Source: Bacteroidota bacterium
GTDB lineage: Bacteria > Bacteroidota > Bacteroidia > Palsa-965
Assembly (NCBI GenBank): GCA_020402865.1
Contig: JADBYT010000015.1
Span: 186,001 to 250,000 of the forward strand
Length of the DNA: 64,000 nucleotides
Reading direction: 5' to 3'
Part shown: in pieces, positions 1 through 7,409 of the stretch
Position numbering within the stretch: position 1 is the stretch's first letter
Layout of the letters: every line of letters begins with the position of its first letter
Translations under genes and position numbers: made by a program
Notes under the pieces: model-generated
What the model saw: the letters and a program-made list of their open reading frames with translations, nothing else
Database searches by the model: none
What the model was told of the DNA's origin: nothing

Positions 1-67
1 ATTCAACCGCGATACTATTGCCGAAGGATTTTACCAGTTGCTGGAGCAGCATGGCGCACAGCTGTAG
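1..67 (+). CDS. 3' end of an unidentified gene (partial)
   Basis: The window opens inside a reading frame that ends with EGFYQLLEQHGAQL and a TAG stop. Only about 21 codons are visible, so the family cannot be named. Its position ahead of an O-antigen ligase-like gene, an aminotransferase and a sugar transferase suggests a surface-polysaccharide gene, but this is inference from context. The last 13 codons including the stop (from base 29) recur at 911-949 as a detached copy (FYQLLAQHGAQL), so this end has been duplicated around the lipoprotein gene that follows. Confidence 0.6.
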   Translation, partial: FNRDTIAEGFYQLLEQHGAQL

Positions 68-186
68 TACCCCGCAAAAACAAAAAACAAAATCGGGGTT
101 TAACTCTCCGAGGTCTTTAAGACCTCGGAGAGTTGGGTAGTTAATTTGTTTTTTGTTTTTGCAGCCATGGGCAACGAAATCAATTT
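29..186. repeat. Direct repeat, copy 1 (gene 3' end plus palindrome)
   Basis: This stretch of about 158 bp is nearly identical to 911-1066. It contains the last 13 codons of the preceding gene, a short spacer and a large palindromic element. It is the left boundary of the islet that carries the lipoprotein gene. The two copies differ at a few positions, for example GAGCAGCATGGC here against GCGCAGCATGGT in copy 2. Confidence 0.85.
74..162. repeat. Long palindromic hairpin element, copy 1
   Basis: The core at 102-134 is a perfect inverted repeat, two 15-base arms (AACTCTCCGAGGTCT and its complement) around a 3-base centre. It is embedded in outer arms: an A-rich GCAAAAACAAAAAACAAA and its complement ending TTTTTGC. 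The whole unit can fold into one hairpin of nearly 90 bases. It lies directly after a stop codon and could act as a bidirectional terminator or be a dispersed palindromic repeat. Confidence 0.75.
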
Positions 187-211
187 CTGACAAAGACTTG
201 ACTTGTAATAT

Positions 212-811
212 TTATCGGGGAATAAATGTAAAGGTTTCAGTGCCTTTGGGCGGTAAGCCGGATGAAGTACCAACATTTGCAATTTCATAACTTCTCGAGA
301 GTGTAATTGTATCATGTCTTAGCTCATCAATACTAAATAGTGGAATTTGCTGCCTTTCGGGAAAATGGATAACACCGTTGTACGGCCATACACCGGAAGT
401 ACTTTCTGGAAAAAGAATAACTTGTGTTTTATTTTCTTTTCTATCCTTATCAAAAATGAAATTCCACTTACCTTTCATTATCCCCTGACTATTGGATAGC
501 GTGGTCATTTTCAGCTCAAATGTTTCATCCTTTCTAAAATCTAATTCACAGCTGTAATAAAGTGTATTATCAGGCAAATTTGGGTTTGCTGAAATGCAAA
601 CTTCCACGTTGTTCTGATAGTTCCATTCATTTTGAAATATTCCTCTTAGTTCGCTGTAAGTTCCTTTTGCAGTATATAATCGCCATTTTCCCACCATTCG
701 GGCTTTTCGTGTGCGAAGTGAAACAGCAGGGTCGTCTTCGGCCTTGCGCATACAGGAGTTGGTAAACAACAGGGAGATTATCAATGTGATAAACAGCGGA
801 AATTTGTACAT
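212..811 (-). CDS. Putative lipoprotein carried between duplicated flanks
   Basis: A protein of about 199 aa with an N-terminal signal and lipobox (LLFTNSC), so probably a lipid-anchored envelope protein. The frame opens at a TTG six bases further upstream, but the ATG at 811 gives a normal signal peptide (MYKFPLF...). The body (residues about 35-195) contains GKWRLY, GKWNFIFD and a C-terminal FTFIPR, resembling small lipocalin-like lipoproteins of Bacteroidota, but no family is assigned with confidence. The gene is convergent with its left neighbour and sits exactly between two 157-bp direct repeats, which suggests acquisition as a cargo unit. Confidence 0.75.
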   Translation of the reverse strand: MYKFPLFITLIISLLFTNSCMRKAEDDPAVSLRTRKARMVGKWRLYTAKGTYSELRGIFQNEWNYQNNVEVCISANPNLPDNTLYYSCELDFRKDETFELKMTTLSNSQGIMKGKWNFIFDKDRKENKTQVILFPESTSGVWPYNGVIHFPERQQIPLFSIDELRHDTITLSRSYEIANVGTSSGLPPKGTETFTFIPR

Positions 812-910
812 AAGCAATCGTTTAAAAGGGTTATTTTAAATAAAGGTATTATACGGGTAACCCAGAACCAACTGTTAATCATCATCTGGTGGAACAAACT
901 GAATAAATGG

Positions 911-1066
911 TTTTACCAGTTGCTGGCGCAGCATGGTGCACAGCTGTAGTACCTGCAAAAACAAAAAACAAAATCGGGTTTAACTCTCCGAGGTCTTTAA
1001 GACCTCGGAGAGTTGGGTAGTTAATTTGTTTTTTGTTTTTGCAGCCACGGGCAACGAAATCAATTT
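911..1066. repeat. Direct repeat, copy 2 (displaced gene 3' end plus palindrome)
   Basis: Near-identical copy of 29-186. Bases 911-949 are a headless remnant of the upstream gene's 3' end (FYQLLAQHGAQL then TAG) with no start. It is followed by the same spacer and palindrome and ends just ahead of the O-antigen ligase-like gene. It is the right boundary of the lipoprotein islet. Confidence 0.85.
955..1042. repeat. Long palindromic hairpin element, copy 2
   Basis: Second copy of the nested inverted repeat. The perfect core is at 982-1014, with A-rich and T-rich outer arms from 955 to 1042. It lies between the remnant gene end and the ligase-like gene, so a terminator role would insulate that gene from upstream transcription. 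Confidence 0.75.
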
Positions 1067-1117
1067 TCTAACGTCAGCTAATTGCGCAGCAATTACGTAC
1101 TTTCGCTGTGTCACACT

Positions 1118-2371
1118 ATGCACACCTGGCACCACGCACTTCGCCAATTTCAACTCGGGCTGCTTCTGCTCGCTGCGGTGTGCATGCCTTTCGGCTTTTT
1201 TCAGGGGCCGCTGGCCGGTTTTCTGGCGCTGAGCTGGCTGGCCGATCTGCGCTGGAAACAGAAGTGGAACGACCTGCGCAATTCGGGCTGGTTCTGGGCC
1301 ATGTTTTTCTTCTACGGCCTTTATGCGCTTTCGCTTTTGTGGACAGACCACACCGACATGGGCAGCATGAGCCTTCAGGTAAAACTCGGCATGTTTATTT
1401 ATCCGCTGGTGCTGGCCGGCATCCGTCTCAACGAAAAGCAAACGCGCCGCATCATTGCTGCATTTCTGCTGGGTCTGCTGGCGGCAGGGCTTTTTATGCT
1501 GGGGCGCGCCACGCTCATCTGGATGAACGAACACCGCAACGCTTTTTTTTATCAGGCATTTACCGAGCGTATGGTGCATCCGGGCTACTTAGCCATGTAT
1601 TACTGCCTCGGCATTGCCCTGCTGTTTCATGCGGTTTTGCTGCAGGATGCCGGACGTGGCTGGAAAATTGGTGCAGCCCTGCTTTGCGGTTTTTACGTGC
1701 TCATTTTGCTGCTGCTGGCTTCAAAGCTCGGGTTGCTTGCACTGGCCTTGCTGGTGGCGGGCTATGTGGTGTATGCCATTATCCGTTTCCGCCGCTGGAT
1801 GGTGGGTGTGGCGGCGCTGCTGCTGCTGCTGGGCGGCTTTGTGGCGGCTTATAAGTTCATGCCCGGCCTGCGCGAACGGATTACCAACCTTACCGCCGCA
1901 CTCAATACCAAAGAACCCATTGACCCGGCTGAAGTGGAAAGCAACCGTGTGCGCCTGCTCATCTGGAATGCCGATGTGACTATTATTTCCAGCAATCCGC
2001 TTGGCGTGGGCGCCGGCGATGTGCAGTATGCGCTGGAACAGGAATACGCCATACGCGGCATGACCGGCGCGGGCGAGAAACACCTCAACGCACACAGCCA
2101 GTTTTTTCAAACCACCATTGCCGCCGGCTGGGCCGGACTGCTGGCGCTGCTCATTATTGTGCTGGGGCCGGTGCTCTGGGGCATCCGGGTGCGCTACGGC
2201 TTTGCGGTTATCTTCGGCTTGCTGTTTTTTGTAAACTGCCTGCCCGAGTCGATGCTTGAAGTACAGGCAGGAACTTTATTCTTCGGCTTTTTTTATTCGC
2301 TATTTTTGCTCTCAGCCAGCCGCAACTGTCTTACACCGTTGAAAGCACCGCCGCTGGCCTGGCCGCTATGA
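1118..2371 (+). CDS. O-antigen ligase-like / Wzy-C family membrane protein
   Basis: A polytopic membrane protein of 417 aa with about ten hydrophobic segments. Between the last membrane segments, at about residues 280-330, is the periplasmic loop typical of the WaaL/Wzy_C family (NRVRLLIWNADV, then NPLGVGAGD and an H in LNAHSQFFQ). The family joins polysaccharide to lipid A-core or polymerises repeat units at the periplasmic face. The frame opens at TTG 1082, but ATG 1118 (MHTWHHALRQ) is preferred. Its stop overlaps the next gene's start (ATGA at 2368), so the two are translationally coupled. Ligase and polymerase cannot be told apart here. Confidence 0.8.
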   Translation: MHTWHHALRQFQLGLLLLAAVCMPFGFFQGPLAGFLALSWLADLRWKQKWNDLRNSGWFWAMFFFYGLYALSLLWTDHTDMGSMSLQVKLGMFIYPLVLAGIRLNEKQTRRIIAAFLLGLLAAGLFMLGRATLIWMNEHRNAFFYQAFTERMVHPGYLAMYYCLGIALLFHAVLLQDAGRGWKIGAALLCGFYVLILLLLASKLGLLALALLVAGYVVYAIIRFRRWMVGVAALLLLLGGFVAAYKFMPGLRERITNLTAALNTKEPIDPAEVESNRVRLLIWNADVTIISSNPLGVGAGDVQYALEQEYAIRGMTGAGEKHLNAHSQFFQTTIAAGWAGLLALLIIVLGPVLWGIRVRYGFAVIFGLLFFVNCLPESMLEVQAGTLFFGFFYSLFLLSASRNCLTPLKAPPLAWPL

Positions 2372-3585
2372 TTCCTTTTTCTCCTCCGCGCATCGATCAG
2401 CGCATTATCGACGAAGTAACCGCCGCCCTGCAATCGGGCTGGATTACCACCGGACCACGTACCAAGCTGTTTGAAAAAAAGCTTTCGGAATACACCGGTG
2501 CGCCCGCCACACTTTGCCTCAACTCGGCCACGGCCGGGCTTGAGGTGATTCTGCGCTGGTATGGCGTGGGGCCCGGCGATGAAGTCATTCTGCCTGCCTA
2601 CACCTACGCCGCTACTGCCAATGTGGTTATTCACTGCGGCGCCACGCCGGTGTTTGTAGATGTGCGTGCCGACGATTTCTGCATCGACGTGGAGGCGGCA
2701 GCCAACGCCATTACGCCGCGCACCAAAGTAATTATGCCGGTGGATATTGGCGGCTTTCCGGCCGATTATACCGCGCTTACTGCACTGGCCGAAAGCCGCC
2801 GCAGCCAGTTTGCAGCCGCCACCGATGCGCAGCAACAGCTGGGCCGCATACTCATTCTCGGCGATGCGGCGCATTCCATTGGTGCATTCCTGAACGGCAT
2901 TCCGGCCGGGCGGCATTGCGACATCAGCTGCTTTTCCTTTCACGCTGTGAAAAACCTCACCACGGCCGAGGGCGGCAGCGTAAACCTCAATCTGCCTGCG
3001 CCGTTTGATAACGAGGCGCTTTACAAATGGCTCTGCATGTACACACTGCACGGCCAGACCAAAGATGCGCTGGCCAAAATGCAGAAAGGCAACTGGCGCT
3101 ACGATATTGTGGAGGCCGGCTACAAATGCAACATGACCGACCTGCAGGCCGCCATCGGCCTTGTGGAGCTTGAACGCTACACCACCGATACATTGGTGCG
3201 CCGCCGCGAAATTTTTGACCGTTATATAAATGCCTTCAGCCAGTACAGCTGGGCCCAGCTGCCGGTGTTTGAACGCGGCAGCACCGTATCCTCGTATCAC
3301 TTGTTTTTGCTGCGTATCAAAGGCATTACCGAGGCGCAGCGCGATGCCATCATCCAGCGCATTTTCGATGCGGATGTGTCGGTGAATGTGCATTATGTGC
3401 CCGTGCCCATGATGACGTTCTACAAAAACAAAGGCTACAACGTACACGATTATCCGGTGACGTATGACAACTATGCCCGCGAAATTTCGCTGCCCGTGTA
3501 TTACGATTTAACCAACGAACAGGTGGACACTGTGGTGCGTGCCGTGGCCAATGCCGTAGCCGCCGAAACCGGAATACATGGCTAA
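2368..3585 (+). CDS. DegT/DnrJ/EryC1/StrS-family sugar aminotransferase
   Basis: A PLP-dependent aminotransferase of 405 aa, the family that makes amino sugars (or nucleotide-sugar amines) for surface glycans. Visible features are the N-terminal SGWITTGP, the cofactor-pocket GDAAHS at about 165-170 (Asp166) and the Schiff-base lysine in FHAVKNLTTAEGG at about Lys195. The length is usual for the family. It overlaps the ligase-like gene by 4 bp and the downstream sugar transferase by 8 bp, a tight operon. The exact sugar substrate cannot be read from sequence. Confidence 0.92.
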   Translation: MIPFSPPRIDQRIIDEVTAALQSGWITTGPRTKLFEKKLSEYTGAPATLCLNSATAGLEVILRWYGVGPGDEVILPAYTYAATANVVIHCGATPVFVDVRADDFCIDVEAAANAITPRTKVIMPVDIGGFPADYTALTALAESRRSQFAAATDAQQQLGRILILGDAAHSIGAFLNGIPAGRHCDISCFSFHAVKNLTTAEGGSVNLNLPAPFDNEALYKWLCMYTLHGQTKDALAKMQKGNWRYDIVEAGYKCNMTDLQAAIGLVELERYTTDTLVRRREIFDRYINAFSQYSWAQLPVFERGSTVSSYHLFLLRIKGITEAQRDAIIQRIFDADVSVNVHYVPVPMMTFYKNKGYNVHDYPVTYDNYAREISLPVYYDLTNEQVDTVVRAVANAVAAETGIHG

Positions 3586-4168
3586 GCGCGTGTTTGATCT
3601 TGTGGCTTCATTCATTGGTTTGCTCATTTTGCTGCCGGTGTTGCTGGGTCTTGCGCTCTGGGTGATGCTCGACAGCCGTGGCGGCATTTTTTACCGGCAG
3701 GTGCGTGTAGGCAAGGGCGGAGTGGATTTCAAACTCTGGAAATTCCGCACCATGCACCCCGATGCCGACAAGCGCGGCCTGCTCACCGTAGGCGGCCGCG
3801 ACCCGCGCATTACCCGCGCCGGCTACTACCTGCGCAAATACAAACTCGATGAACTGCCGCAACTGCTCAACGTCCTCACCGGCGATATGAGCCTCGTAGG
3901 CCCGCGCCCCGAAGTACGCAAATACGTGAGCATGTACACACCGCAACAAATGCGTGTGCTGGATGTACGCCCCGGCATTACCGACTATGCGTCTATCGAA
4001 TATTCCAACGAAAACGAATTACTCGCACAAGCAGCCGATCCGGAGCGCACGTATATTGAGGAGGTAATGCCCGCCAAGCTGGCGCTCAATGAAAAGTACA
4101 TTGCCGAGCAGGGGTTGATGACGGATTTGCGGATTATTTGGATGACGGTGCGGAAGATTGTTTCTTGA
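3578..4168 (+). CDS. Bacterial sugar transferase (polyprenyl-phosphate phosphoglycosyltransferase)
   Basis: A 196-aa monotopic phosphoglycosyltransferase of the WbaP/PglC core type. It should transfer a sugar-1-phosphate from a nucleotide sugar to undecaprenyl phosphate, the first step of repeat-unit assembly. There is one N-terminal hydrophobic segment (about 8-30), then [23 protein letters not shown] and MSLVGPRPE, the family signatures. The length matches the minimal PglC form without extra membrane domains. Its last 187 bp before the final codons (3975-4161) are duplicated at 5001-5187, but this copy is intact. The 3' end overlaps a convergent 70-aa gene. Confidence 0.93.
   Translation: MAKRVFDLVASFIGLLILLPVLLGLALWVMLDSRGGIFYRQVRVGKGGVDFKLWKFRTMHPDADKRGLLTVGGRDPRITRAGYYLRKYKLDELPQLLNVLTGDMSLVGPRPEVRKYVSMYTPQQMRVLDVRPGITDYASIEYSNENELLAQAADPERTYIEEVMPAKLALNEKYIAEQGLMTDLRIIWMTVRKIVS
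3975..4161. repeat. Direct repeat, copy 1 (3' end of the sugar transferase gene)
   Basis: A 187-bp segment of the sugar transferase gene recurs without gaps at 5001-5187 with about five substitutions. It marks the left edge of an islet holding two minus-strand genes. Identity ends at AAGATTGT, a few codons before the host stop. Confidence 0.92.
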
Positions 4169-4346
4169 TTACTGAAACACCTGCGGTTTTACGTGTAGAT
4201 AATTTTTTCCCCATTTTAACCCTCTTGCCTCGCTTAGCCTTTAATTCCTGAATGAATTTGCTGATAGCAAGTTGTTCATCGCTTGTCAGCGGATTGTTTT
4301 GTCCGCCGATGAAATCCACGTCTAATTCTTTTGTTCGGTGTTTCAT
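4134..4346 (-). CDS. Small charged protein paired with an acetyltransferase-like gene
   Basis: A 70-aa basic protein with the segment DVDFIGGQNNPLTSDEQ then AISKFIQELKAKRGKR. Small proteins with a similar start and basic tail are found beside acetyltransferase-like genes in Bacteroidota; that association is from memory and the function is unknown. It starts 4 bp inside the upstream 193-aa gene (ATGA overlap at 4343-4346), implying co-translation. Its last codons run antisense into the sugar transferase 3' end, so its C-terminus was formed at the islet junction. An antitoxin or accessory role is possible but unproven. Confidence 0.65.
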   Translation of the reverse strand: MKHRTKELDVDFIGGQNNPLTSDEQLAISKFIQELKAKRGKRVKMGKKLSTRKTAGVSVIKKQSSAPSSK

Positions 4347-4924
4347 TTTTGGAAATATTTGTTAGTCAATTTTAAAGCAGAAATAGTATCTATAATCATT
4401 ATTCGGCCACCAACGTGTATAGCTCCTAAACTATCAGTATAGTGTTGGATTAATTGTGTCTTTGAGAAAAAAGATACATTCCCTTCGTGACCTCTTTGGA
4501 AAGAAAGTTTGCAAGCAAAGGCCACTAAGTTTCCTGGAACACCTGCGTACATTTTATTTTTCCCTTTGTTAAACGGAGCACTTTCAATAAGGTGTATATA
4601 AACATGATCGGTTTTGACTTCCAAACTTATTAAGCCTTGAATGATTAGTTCATTATTTACAATTGTTAGTTTGTAAACTTCTCGTTCAGGTTGTTTGTAT
4701 TCATATTTCCAATCAAACTGCCAGTTGTTCTTTTTCGTGATATTCTTTAGGTCGTGAAGTGAAACTACTGAAATATCAGTGGCAAAACTATCACCTGTTA
4801 CCACATTTTCAATGGAGTTTGTCAATTTGTCAACCTCAAAATCTAATCCCTTGAAAGTATGTTTTTTCACATAGCTAATATACGCAATAAATACTTTACG
4901 GACAAGCAAATCAGCCAGTCTCAA
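4343..4924 (-). CDS. GNAT-like acetyltransferase fold protein (start uncertain)
   Basis: About 193 aa if the TTG at 4924 is used. An in-frame stop lies immediately upstream and there is no early ATG, so the start could also be the GTG at about 4870, or the 5' end may be truncated. The C-terminal half resembles the acetyl-CoA binding core of GNAT enzymes: VPGNLVAFACKLS, then RGHEGNVSFFSK, then HYTDSLGAIHVGGRIMIID. The substrate is unknown. It is followed by the overlapping 70-aa gene, and together they form the cargo of an islet bounded by sugar-transferase 3' duplications. The GNAT call is a motif judgement. Confidence 0.6.
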   Translation of the reverse strand: MRLADLLVRKVFIAYISYVKKHTFKGLDFEVDKLTNSIENVVTGDSFATDISVVSLHDLKNITKKNNWQFDWKYEYKQPEREVYKLTIVNNELIIQGLISLEVKTDHVYIHLIESAPFNKGKNKMYAGVPGNLVAFACKLSFQRGHEGNVSFFSKTQLIQHYTDSLGAIHVGGRIMIIDTISALKLTNKYFQK

Positions 4925-5000
4925 CTATTTTCACCAATACAGTGACACTTAAATTTTGACTAAAGACGAAGCTCGCAGAAGTTTAAATAATCAGACTCGG

Positions 5001-5187
5001 GCATTACCGTCAATGCGTCTATCGAATATTCCAACGAAAACGAATTACTCGCACAATCAGCCGATCCGGAGCGCACGTATATTGAGGAGGTAATGCCCGC
5101 CAAGCTGGCGCTCAATGAAAAGTACATTGCCGAGCAGGGGGGGATGACGGATTTGCGGATTATTTGGATGACGGTGCGGAAGATTGT
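5001..5187 (+). pseudogene. Detached 3' fragment of the sugar transferase gene (repeat copy 2)
   Basis: A headless duplicate of 3975-4161. It would encode the tail from about [13 protein letters not shown] to [15 protein letters not shown], but with no start codon, no catalytic region and a divergent end. Substitutions include AAGCAG to AATCAG and GGTTGATG to GGGGGATG. It forms the right boundary of the GNAT-like islet and the immediate left neighbour of the AT-rich gene at 5212. Confidence 0.9.
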
Positions 5188-5211
5188 GGGGGGAGGTTGT
5201 ATATTTATAAT

Positions 5212-6405
5212 ATGAAAGAAAATATTTTAGAAAATTGGTATAATTCTTTAAAGTGGGATTCCTCCAATTTAAATCCTTATCGATCTTTGGATAGGCAACA
5301 ACTTGATTTTATTTATCATATTTTTCTTAGTTTCTATGGAGACAATTATTTTGATATTAAATCAAATAATTTCACTTCTGAAAATAATTCTTATTGGATA
5401 TATTTTTTGTTAATTAATAATCAAAAAAATTCAAGTTTTCAGGCATTAAAAGATATCGCTGAAAATATCGACTATGCTATAAGACTTGGTGGAGACTTCC
5501 TGAAAAGGGTAAATAGTTTTAAGAAAAATCAAAGTCAAATGAGAGATTTTCTTTTTGAAATATTTATATATAAATTATTAGATAAGAGTGGTATTTACAA
5601 TATTAAAAATAATTATATAAATAATCGTCAACGAGAAGGTGTTTTAAGAATTAATGGTATTGATTATTTATTCGAATGTCGTAAAGTGTATGTAATAAAT
5701 AAAAGTCAAATAGACTTTAGGAAAAGACTTCTTGATCAGATATATCTGAATTCTGTGAAATGCAAAAAAGGTATAGGCTATTTATTAACAGTAAGTTTTA
5801 AAAATCAGCTTATTAATCACAAAGAATTTTTAGTATTCGAAAAAAAAATCAGTCAATTCTATAGTAAATTAAATAATTTAGAGTCAGTTAGTAGGATTGA
5901 TTACCATGATGAATCTAATGAAGGAGTATTGAAAGTTATTGATTATAACGAGACTGATGCCATAAATATACACTCAGATAATTCGATACAAGTACGCCTA
6001 GTTGTTAGACCTCCTGAAAAACAAATTGAAAATGTGTTAGGTAACTACTCACATGAATTAAGCTCAAATTTTCAAATTTCACAAAATGACATTTATAAAA
6101 AAGTAAAGGAGGTTTTGAAAGAAAAGAAAAAGCAGATGAAAAACAGTAATTATTCTAATAATATAATATTTTTAGATTTTGAAAGCGTTGTTGGTATTGA
6201 TCTTTCATTATTTTCAAGTCAAAGAAAATGGGATGAAGAAAGGTTAAATGATATTCGAAGGTCATTAAATATGGATCATACTATTTGTTTTATTATTAGA
6301 GATTATACTGGGAATAAATATGAATCTCATGTACTTATAATTAGTTCTGTTAGTGATCCTTTATTTAAAAAGGCTCTTACTGATATGTTTGAATCTCAGA
6401 AATAG
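5212..6405 (+). CDS. AT-rich orphan protein, possible nuclease-like fold
   Basis: A protein of about 397 aa starting at ATG 5212 (MKENILENWY); the frame itself opens 16 codons earlier inside duplicated sequence. Codon use is extremely A/T-rich and rich in Asn, Ile, Lys and Tyr, unlike every neighbour, which points to recent transfer. At about residues 155-200 there is GVLRINGIDYLFECRKVY followed by FRKRLLDQIY. Acidic and basic residues on adjacent strands recall PD-(D/E)xK nucleases, but the motif is not canonical (ECRK). There is no signal peptide. It could be a restriction-like or defence protein; no family is recognised with confidence. Confidence 0.7.
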   Translation: MKENILENWYNSLKWDSSNLNPYRSLDRQQLDFIYHIFLSFYGDNYFDIKSNNFTSENNSYWIYFLLINNQKNSSFQALKDIAENIDYAIRLGGDFLKRVNSFKKNQSQMRDFLFEIFIYKLLDKSGIYNIKNNYINNRQREGVLRINGIDYLFECRKVYVINKSQIDFRKRLLDQIYLNSVKCKKGIGYLLTVSFKNQLINHKEFLVFEKKISQFYSKLNNLESVSRIDYHDESNEGVLKVIDYNETDAINIHSDNSIQVRLVVRPPEKQIENVLGNYSHELSSNFQISQNDIYKKVKEVLKEKKKQMKNSNYSNNIIFLDFESVVGIDLSLFSSQRKWDEERLNDIRRSLNMDHTICFIIRDYTGNKYESHVLIISSVSDPLFKKALTDMFESQK

Positions 6406-6630
6406 CTGATTCTACTTAAAATAAATATTCAGCCCATGAAATATTAAAATTCAGAATTCACACTTGTGATTATTTTTTTTTGATGTGAGGTTATAAGGCA
6501 TTTATTAATAGTTAATTGAACACCACTTCAGTTTCACCAAAAATCAATTCCCCCCAAACCATTAATTAACTTCGGTTAAGGAAATTAAAAATTCCCTCCC
6601 GTAAGTTTGCACCCAAACTTACAACCAACC

Positions 6631-7257
6631 ATGCAACCACAATCCCGCATCCTGCTTAGCGCAATCATTCTTTTCAGCATCCTTGTTTCATCCTGCTCCA
6701 ACACCCAAACTCCGCCTGCGGCCCAAACCGACACCCTCCGGCAACCTGCCGACAACCCGGAAATAAAACGCATGGCCGAACTCGATCAGCAGATGCGGAT
6801 TGAAGATAAACCCGGCCTTGAAGAGCAGGACAGCAAACACCGCAAACGCATTTTTGAACTTTTGGCAAACGGGCAGGTGATTACGCCGAAAGATAAATTC
6901 AGGGCGGCGCTCATTTTGCAGCATACAGGGCTTGAATACTGCAACAACACCTTGAAAAGCCTGAGTGCCGAAAATTATTTGCTTGCCTACCAGCTCAGCA
7001 AAAGTGCGGGCGATGCAGGCGATACCGCTGCGCTGTATTTTTCGGCACTGGCGCTCGACCGGTATCTTTCGCTTACCGAAGGTTACCAGAAATACGGCAC
7101 GCAGCAGTTTTACGACGAGAAAACCGACGCCATGCTTTGGTCGCCGATTGACAGCACCACTACCGATGCCGAGCGCGCAAAGTACGGCATTAAGCCGCTG
7201 GCCGAGCTGCTGAAGGAAGCACCCATGAAACCCTGGCCCAAACCGGCAGGCAGGTAA
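6631..7257 (+). CDS. DUF6624-like lipoprotein
   Basis: A protein of about 208 aa starting at ATG 6631 (MQPQSRILL). The lipobox ILVSSCS predicts a lipid-anchored periplasmic or outer-membrane protein. The body has the arrangement typical of DUF6624: MAELDQQMR, then HRKRIFELLANG, AALILQHTG, SAGDAGDTAALYFSALALDR and QKYGTQ. No biochemical role is established for the family. TAAGTTTG at 6602-6609 could be the -7 promoter element. It is a stand-alone gene between the AT-rich islet and a large protease gene. Confidence 0.8.
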   Translation: MQPQSRILLSAIILFSILVSSCSNTQTPPAAQTDTLRQPADNPEIKRMAELDQQMRIEDKPGLEEQDSKHRKRIFELLANGQVITPKDKFRAALILQHTGLEYCNNTLKSLSAENYLLAYQLSKSAGDAGDTAALYFSALALDRYLSLTEGYQKYGTQQFYDEKTDAMLWSPIDSTTTDAERAKYGIKPLAELLKEAPMKPWPKPAGR

Positions 7258-7409
7258 TTTGTGCCTGTTTTTGTGGAAGGTTTTGATACGTGTACACCTG
7301 TTTTTTCGCACAAACGGGTGAAATTCCTGTATTTACAAGCATTTTAATGGGCATACGGCATTTAACCCGTTGAAACACGTATCTTGAAACTCGTTTCAAT
7401 ACCTGACCA

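Noticed and set aside
980-1579. 199-aa minus-strand frame over the palindrome and the O-antigen ligase-like gene
   Set aside because: His/Lys/Gln-rich antisense shadow of a clear membrane-protein gene; starts inside the coding region and ends inside the repeat.
2293-3447. 384-aa minus-strand frame antisense to the aminotransferase
   Set aside because: No domain signature, and the plus-strand gene has the full PLP motif set; this is a shadow of high-GC coding sequence.
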